Shown here one piece after another: positions 60,295 to 64,000 of a stretch of 64,000 nucleotides of DNA (positions within the stretch are counted from its first letter, which is position 1; each line of letters starts with the position of its first letter). The stretch is taken from positions 63,574 through 127,573 of the forward strand of contig DGTD01000042.1 of NCBI GenBank assembly GCA_002396385.1. The letters are read 5' to 3'. The stretch is from Bacteroidales bacterium UBA4345 (lineage in GTDB: Bacteria; Bacteroidota; Bacteroidia; Bacteroidales; Paludibacteraceae). A program made the position numbers and the translations under genes. The notes under the pieces were generated by a model. It was not told the origin of the DNA. It worked only from the letters and a program-made list of their open reading frames with translations, and ran no database searches.

Positions 60295-60918
60295 ATGAAA
60301 GTACTGTTGATTAACGGAAGTCCCCGTAAGGGCGGAAACACCTTCCTTGCACTCGGCGAGGTGGCAAAAACTCTAATGAAAAACGGTATTGAGACCGAAA
60401 TTGTGCAAATAGGTACCAAGCCTGTCCGTGGCTGTATCGCATGCGGACAATGTGGCGAGAGACAGCTGGGGTGCTGCGTATTCGACGACGATGTCTGCAA
60501 CCGCATTATTGAAAAGATGGTGCAGGCCGACGCTTTGGTCGTAGGTTCGCCTGTCTATTATGGTCAACCTAACGGAGCGGTGCTGTCGGTTGTGCAGCGC
60601 ATGTTCTACGCTGCGGGTTCTAAGGTGAAGAACAAACCGGCTGCGGCTGTCTGTGTCTGTCGCCGTGGCGGTGCTACTGCTGCCTTCCAAACCCTTAATA
60701 TGGCGTTCGAGATGATGAATATGCCAGTCGTTACCTCTCAGTATTGGAACATTGTGTATGGTAGGGCCGAAGGGGAGGCTGCCCTCGACTCCGAGGGTAT
60801 GCAGACTATGCGTACTTTGGGAGCAAATATGGCGTGGCTTCTGAAAAAGATACATACGGGAGGAAATCCCGACTACCCTGAACGCGAACCTTGGCAACCC
60901 ATGCATTTTATCAGATAA
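60295..60918 (+). CDS. Iron-sulfur flavoprotein-like NADPH-dependent FMN reductase
   Basis: From ATG 60295 it is 207 residues: a flavodoxin-like fold with the FMN loop INGSPRKGGNT at the start and a Cys cluster (RGCIACGQCG, then GCCVFDDD) as in iron-sulfur flavoproteins. VVGSPVYYGQPNGAV and CRRGGATAAFQ are the other hallmarks. It probably reduces quinones or other small substrates using FMN. A GTG 60274 start is less likely. Confidence 0.9.
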   Translation: MKVLLINGSPRKGGNTFLALGEVAKTLMKNGIETEIVQIGTKPVRGCIACGQCGERQLGCCVFDDDVCNRIIEKMVQADALVVGSPVYYGQPNGAVLSVVQRMFYAAGSKVKNKPAAAVCVCRRGGATAAFQTLNMAFEMMNMPVVTSQYWNIVYGRAEGEAALDSEGMQTMRTLGANMAWLLKKIHTGGNPDYPEREPWQPMHFIR

Positions 60919-60947
60919 TCCATTCTATGACTGCCGGGTCGATAATA

Positions 60948-60988
60948 AAAACGCCATCGTCGGTTTTTACCGGCAATGGCGCTTTTTT
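60948..60988. terminator. Shared terminator, reductase and glnN
   Basis: CGCCAT pairs with ATGGCG around an inner CGGT-TTTT-ACCG hairpin, and T-runs follow on both sides. Confidence 0.85.
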
Positions 60989-61008
60989 ATAGTCGTTTGT
61001 TCGCTAAA

Positions 61009-63195
61009 TTAGCGGATAAACAGCATTTCGCGGTATTTAGGCAGTGACCACATCTCGTCTTCTACGATTTCCTCGAGTTTGTCGATATGTACACGGACCG
61101 ATTCCATGTATGGCTCAACTTGGTCGTGGTAGGCAATGGCCTTTTCGCGTTCGTCTTCAATCTTGTTTGCAACCTTGCGTGCCTCAATCATCTTGGCAAC
61201 GTTTTCAGCGATGAATGCGTTGTGCTCGGCAATCTTTTCGATGATGGCAATGTTGTTAGCGTTCAACTTGTCTGCCTTGTCACCGAAGATGGACTTCATC
61301 TTGGTTACATTGTCGATGAGCGCGCTCTGGTAGCGGGTTGCCATAGGAATGATGTGGTTGGTAGCCAAGTCGCCGAATACGCGGGCTTCAATCTGTATCT
61401 TCTTGGTGTAGGTTTCCCACTTGATTTCGTTACGTGCCTCCAGCTCGTTCTTTTCCATAACCTTCATGTCGTGGAACATCTTGATGCTTTCTTCGCTCAG
61501 GTAGTTGTCGAAAATGAGAGGGCAGCTCTTTTCGCAGTCAAGGCCGCGCTTTGCTGCTTCTTTCTGCCATTCTTCGCTGTAGCCGTTACCGTCGAAGTGG
61601 ATTGGCTTGCAGGTCTTGATGTCTTCACGCAGTACGCTCAAGATGGCGGCTTCCTTGTTTTCGCCCTTCTTGATGCGTTCGTCTACGCGGGTCTTGAAGT
61701 TTGTCAAAGCTTCAGCTACGGCGGTGTTCAAAGCAATCATTGCCGATGCGCAGTTAGCTTCTGAACCTACTGCACGGAACTCGAAGCGGTTGCCTGTGAA
61801 GGCGAATGGTGAGGTTCGGTTGCGGTCGGTGTTGTCGATCATCAATTCCGGAATCTGTGGAATATCGAGTTTGTAACCCTTTTTGCCGGAAACCTTTAAA
61901 ATGTCTTCGGTATCGTTTTTCTCGATATGGTCGAGCAAACCTGAAACTTGCGAACCAAGGAATGAAGAGATGATGGCAGGTGGCGCTTCGTTGGCTCCCA
62001 GACGGTGTGCGTTGGTTGCGCTCATGATGGAGGCTTTCAGCAGACCGTTGTGTTTGTATACTCCCATAAGGGTTTCTACAATGAAGGTGGCAAAACGCAG
62101 GTTGCTGGCTGCATCTTTGCCTGGCGCATGCAAAAGTACGCCAGTGTCGGTGGTCAGTGACCAGTTGTTGTGCTTACCTGAACCGTTGATGCCGTCGAAT
62201 GGTTTTTCGTGAAGAAGGCAACGGAAACCGTGCTTGCGGGCTATCTTCTTCATAAGGCTCATCAACAGCATGTTGTGGTCTACTGCCAAGTTACACTCTT
62301 CGAAGATTGGGGCTATTTCAAACTGGTTAGGGGCTACCTCGTTGTGACGGGTTTTACATGGAATGCCGAGTTCGAGTGCCTGTATCTCAAGGTCGCGCAT
62401 GAATGCGGCAACACGTTCTGGTATTGAACCGAAATAGTGGTCGTCCATCTGTTGGTTCTTTGCAGAGTTGTGCCCCATCAGTGTACGGCCGGTCAGAACC
62501 AGGTCGGGACGCGCTGCATAAAGGTCTTCGTCTACCAAAAAGTATTCTTGTTCCCAACCCAGGTTGGCGGTTACTTTGGTTACGTTCGGGTCAAAATATT
62601 TTGCTACGGCTGTTCCTGCCTTGTTTACTGCGGCCAACGCTTTCTTCAATGGCACTTTGTAATCAAGCGCCTCTCCTGTATATGATATGAAGACGGTAGG
62701 TATCATCAAGGTGTCGCCAATTACGAATACTGGCGATGTTGGGTCCCATGCTGAATAACCGCGGGCTTCGAAAGTTGAACGGATACCTCCTGAAGGGAAT
62801 GAAGATGCGTCTGGCTCTTGCTGTACAAGTTCTTTGCCGCTGAAGTCTTCCACCATACCGCCTTTCCAGTCGTGTTCCATGAATGAGTCGTGCTTTTCGG
62901 CTGTTCCTTCTGTCAGTGGCTGGAACCAGTGGGTGCAGTGGGTAACGCCAAGCTCCATCGCCCAAGTCTTCATTCCTTGTGCTACTTCGTCTGCGATTGT
63001 GCGGTCGAGTGGAGCACCATTCTCGATTACGTCAACCATTTTCTTGTACACTTTCAGAGGAAGGTACTTGAACATTTTCTGTTTGTTGAATACGTACTTC
63101 GCAAAGAATTCTGAAGGACGTACTTTGGGGGCTGCCATTTCAACAGGTCTCTTTTGAAAGGCTTCCTTTACAACTTTGAATCTTAATGATGCCAT
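61009..63195 (-). CDS. glnN: Glutamine synthetase type III
   Basis: The large 728-residue GSIII form, common in Bacteroidota, makes glutamine from glutamate and ammonia. The N-terminal extension (KMFKYLPLKVYKKMVDVIENG) and blocks such as SFPSGGIRSTFEARGY, LGWEQEYFLVDEDLY, RHNEVAPNQFEIAPIFEE and RTSPFAFTGNRFEFRAVGSEANCA fit GSIII, including the flap and ammonium-binding region. The promoter -7 box TAATTTTG is at 63268-63275. There is no adjacent ammonium transporter or PII gene. Confidence 0.97.
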   Translation of the reverse strand: MASLRFKVVKEAFQKRPVEMAAPKVRPSEFFAKYVFNKQKMFKYLPLKVYKKMVDVIENGAPLDRTIADEVAQGMKTWAMELGVTHCTHWFQPLTEGTAEKHDSFMEHDWKGGMVEDFSGKELVQQEPDASSFPSGGIRSTFEARGYSAWDPTSPVFVIGDTLMIPTVFISYTGEALDYKVPLKKALAAVNKAGTAVAKYFDPNVTKVTANLGWEQEYFLVDEDLYAARPDLVLTGRTLMGHNSAKNQQMDDHYFGSIPERVAAFMRDLEIQALELGIPCKTRHNEVAPNQFEIAPIFEECNLAVDHNMLLMSLMKKIARKHGFRCLLHEKPFDGINGSGKHNNWSLTTDTGVLLHAPGKDAASNLRFATFIVETLMGVYKHNGLLKASIMSATNAHRLGANEAPPAIISSFLGSQVSGLLDHIEKNDTEDILKVSGKKGYKLDIPQIPELMIDNTDRNRTSPFAFTGNRFEFRAVGSEANCASAMIALNTAVAEALTNFKTRVDERIKKGENKEAAILSVLREDIKTCKPIHFDGNGYSEEWQKEAAKRGLDCEKSCPLIFDNYLSEESIKMFHDMKVMEKNELEARNEIKWETYTKKIQIEARVFGDLATNHIIPMATRYQSALIDNVTKMKSIFGDKADKLNANNIAIIEKIAEHNAFIAENVAKMIEARKVANKIEDEREKAIAYHDQVEPYMESVRVHIDKLEEIVEDEMWSLPKYREMLFIR

Positions 63196-63267
63196 AAACT
63201 TAGCGTTTTTATGTTATTATTATTTCTTGTTTGTCTTTTATCAATTTGTCATTTGTTACTGACAATG

Positions 63268-63275
63268 CAAAATTA
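63268..63275 (-). promoter_or_regulatory. -7 box of glnN
   Basis: It reads TAATTTTG on the minus strand, 73 bases before the ATG, giving a leader of about 66 bases. A TTTG at -33 is not seen. Confidence 0.55.
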
Positions 63276-63594
63276 TACCTTTTTCCTCTTATGACGCTAA
63301 AAATACGGGAGTAACGCATATTTTTTTTGTCTTTATTTTAAATTGGAGCGTTTTTTATGGTGTTTTCTTCTAATTTGAAAGGTTTTTAAGGTGTTTTTAT
63401 ACTAATTTTTAATTTTTATGGATTTTGTCCCTCTAAAAATCGATTTGACTTTTTGCTTGTTCTTTTGCCGTGTTAGCTACTTTTTGCTTTCTTATTGCTG
63501 AAAAATGCAACTTATAGGTGACTTTTTGAATTTCTCGAATCTGCGTGAGATGGGTAGTAGGTAATAGGTCTTAATTAAGCGGTAACAATGCAAC

Positions 63595-63761
63595 CGGGTG
63601 GGGTGCGGCACTGTCGCCATTTTTGGCCCCCAAAAGGATTGTCCCCAGTGTTGCCACGTAGCGTTTTCCAAACGCACCAGCGCCGCATAGGAGTCCGGGC
63701 ACGGGGAAAGGGATCAGCCCTTTCCCCGTGCCCGGTTATTGAGATACCGTCTTCCAGACGG
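63595..63761. repeat. REP-like hairpin cluster in the glnN-T9SS gap
   Basis: CCGGGCACGGGGAAAGGG (63695-63712) pairs perfectly with 63718-63735 over 18 bases. Two small ones, GCGTTTTCCAAACGC (63661-63675) and CCGTCTTCCAGACGG (63747-63761), share the TTCC(A) loop of the 5.5-6.8 kb array. No T-tract follows the large stem. The rest of 63196-63832 has no gene. Confidence 0.8.
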
Positions 63762-63832
63762 TGTTTGCTATTATTTATAGGTACAGAGCGGCAAAGTGTT
63801 TGAGACTTTTCATTTATGTGATTGTTGTGTTT

Positions 63833-64000
63833 TTATTTCTTTACAAATTTGGTTTTTGCGGTATCTCTGCCTGTCGTCACAAGCAGTTCATACACGCCTG
63901 GTCGCAAGTCTGTCACCTGTATAGTGGAACTTGCTGTGCCGCGTTTCACCAGTTTGCTGTCGGCAGCATATACCTGGTAGGCCCCGCCTTGCAGGTGTGC
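63833..64000 (-). CDS. C-terminal sorting domain of a type IX-secreted protein (partial)
   Basis: The last 55 residues of a gene continuing past the window, stop TAA 63833-63835. The end reads GAYQVYAADSKLVKRGT, then IQVTDLRPGVYELLVTT, then TKFVKK. This is the type A CTD pattern (VYD-G-V, GVY, FVKK) that directs export through the outer membrane by the type IX secretion system. The body of the protein is unknown. Confidence 0.85.
   Translation of the reverse strand, partial: AHLQGGAYQVYAADSKLVKRGTASSTIQVTDLRPGVYELLVTTGRDTAKTKFVKK

Overview
The window is chromosomal DNA of a Bacteroidales bacterium (phylum Bacteroidota). The evidence is consistent. Promoters follow the Bacteroidota form TTTG-N19-TAnnTTTG, five of them with exactly 19 bases of spacing, and only one gene has a strong Shine-Dalgarno. 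The gene content also fits: glutamine synthetase III, a fused SpmA/SpmB protein, GldH, RicT/PSP1, an ftsH-rsfS-argH cluster, Wza/Wzc-like export proteins, short REP-like hairpins, and the C-terminal sorting domain of a type IX-secreted protein at the right edge. I cannot name the genus from sequence alone.

Layout. 1-5486 is the end of a type I restriction-modification locus. It holds the last codons of a specificity subunit, a two-gene ATPase plus PD-(D/E)xK nuclease insert, and a complete HsdR. 5487-6840 is four tandem copies of a 331-base unit packed with small hairpins. A surface lipoprotein (6909-7742) follows. 7877-13741 is an AT-richer cassette bounded by a 90-base direct repeat. It carries a minus-strand operon: a TerB-domain protein, a RecQ-type helicase with an N-terminal nuclease domain, and a coiled-coil protein with a C-terminal membrane anchor. 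The operon is preceded by a long structured leader. I regard this as the best candidate for an undescribed or variant anti-phage system. The first 14 kb therefore reads as a defence island.

13.8-52.2 kb is mostly core genome. It contains Fur and small RNA/peptide candidates; an S9 peptidase with a Cys-rich protein; an outer-membrane receptor-like barrel, ftsH, rsfS, argH, a zinc-ribbon membrane protein and spmAB, all leftward; and a rightward surface-polysaccharide group (PLP-less DegT-like protein, wza, wzc, rmlA, rmlC, rmlD). Then come a leftward run with a trmB/prenyl-synthase fusion, gldH, ricT and holB; two EcsC-like paralogues; an LD-carboxypeptidase; a LexA-like repressor; mltG; tRNA-Ser; an MFS pump; tRNA-Leu; an alkyltransferase; pyrE; and the phospholipid genes pssA, psd and cdsA.

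52.3-64 kb holds a small HExxH protein, a Zn/Cd-type P-ATPase with a His/Cys tail, a TPM/LemA pair, a superfamily 1 helicase, a secreted DUF4832-type protein, an iron-sulfur flavoprotein-like reductase, glutamine synthetase III, a hairpin-rich intergenic region, and the tail of a type IX-secreted protein.

Cooperating groups are HsdS/HsdR with the nested ATPase/nuclease; the TerB/RecQ/coiled-coil operon; Wza/Wzc with dTDP-rhamnose synthesis (rmlB is not in the window); and CdsA-Psd-PssA, which make phosphatidylethanolamine. Function calls come from motif recognition by eye; no database search was run.
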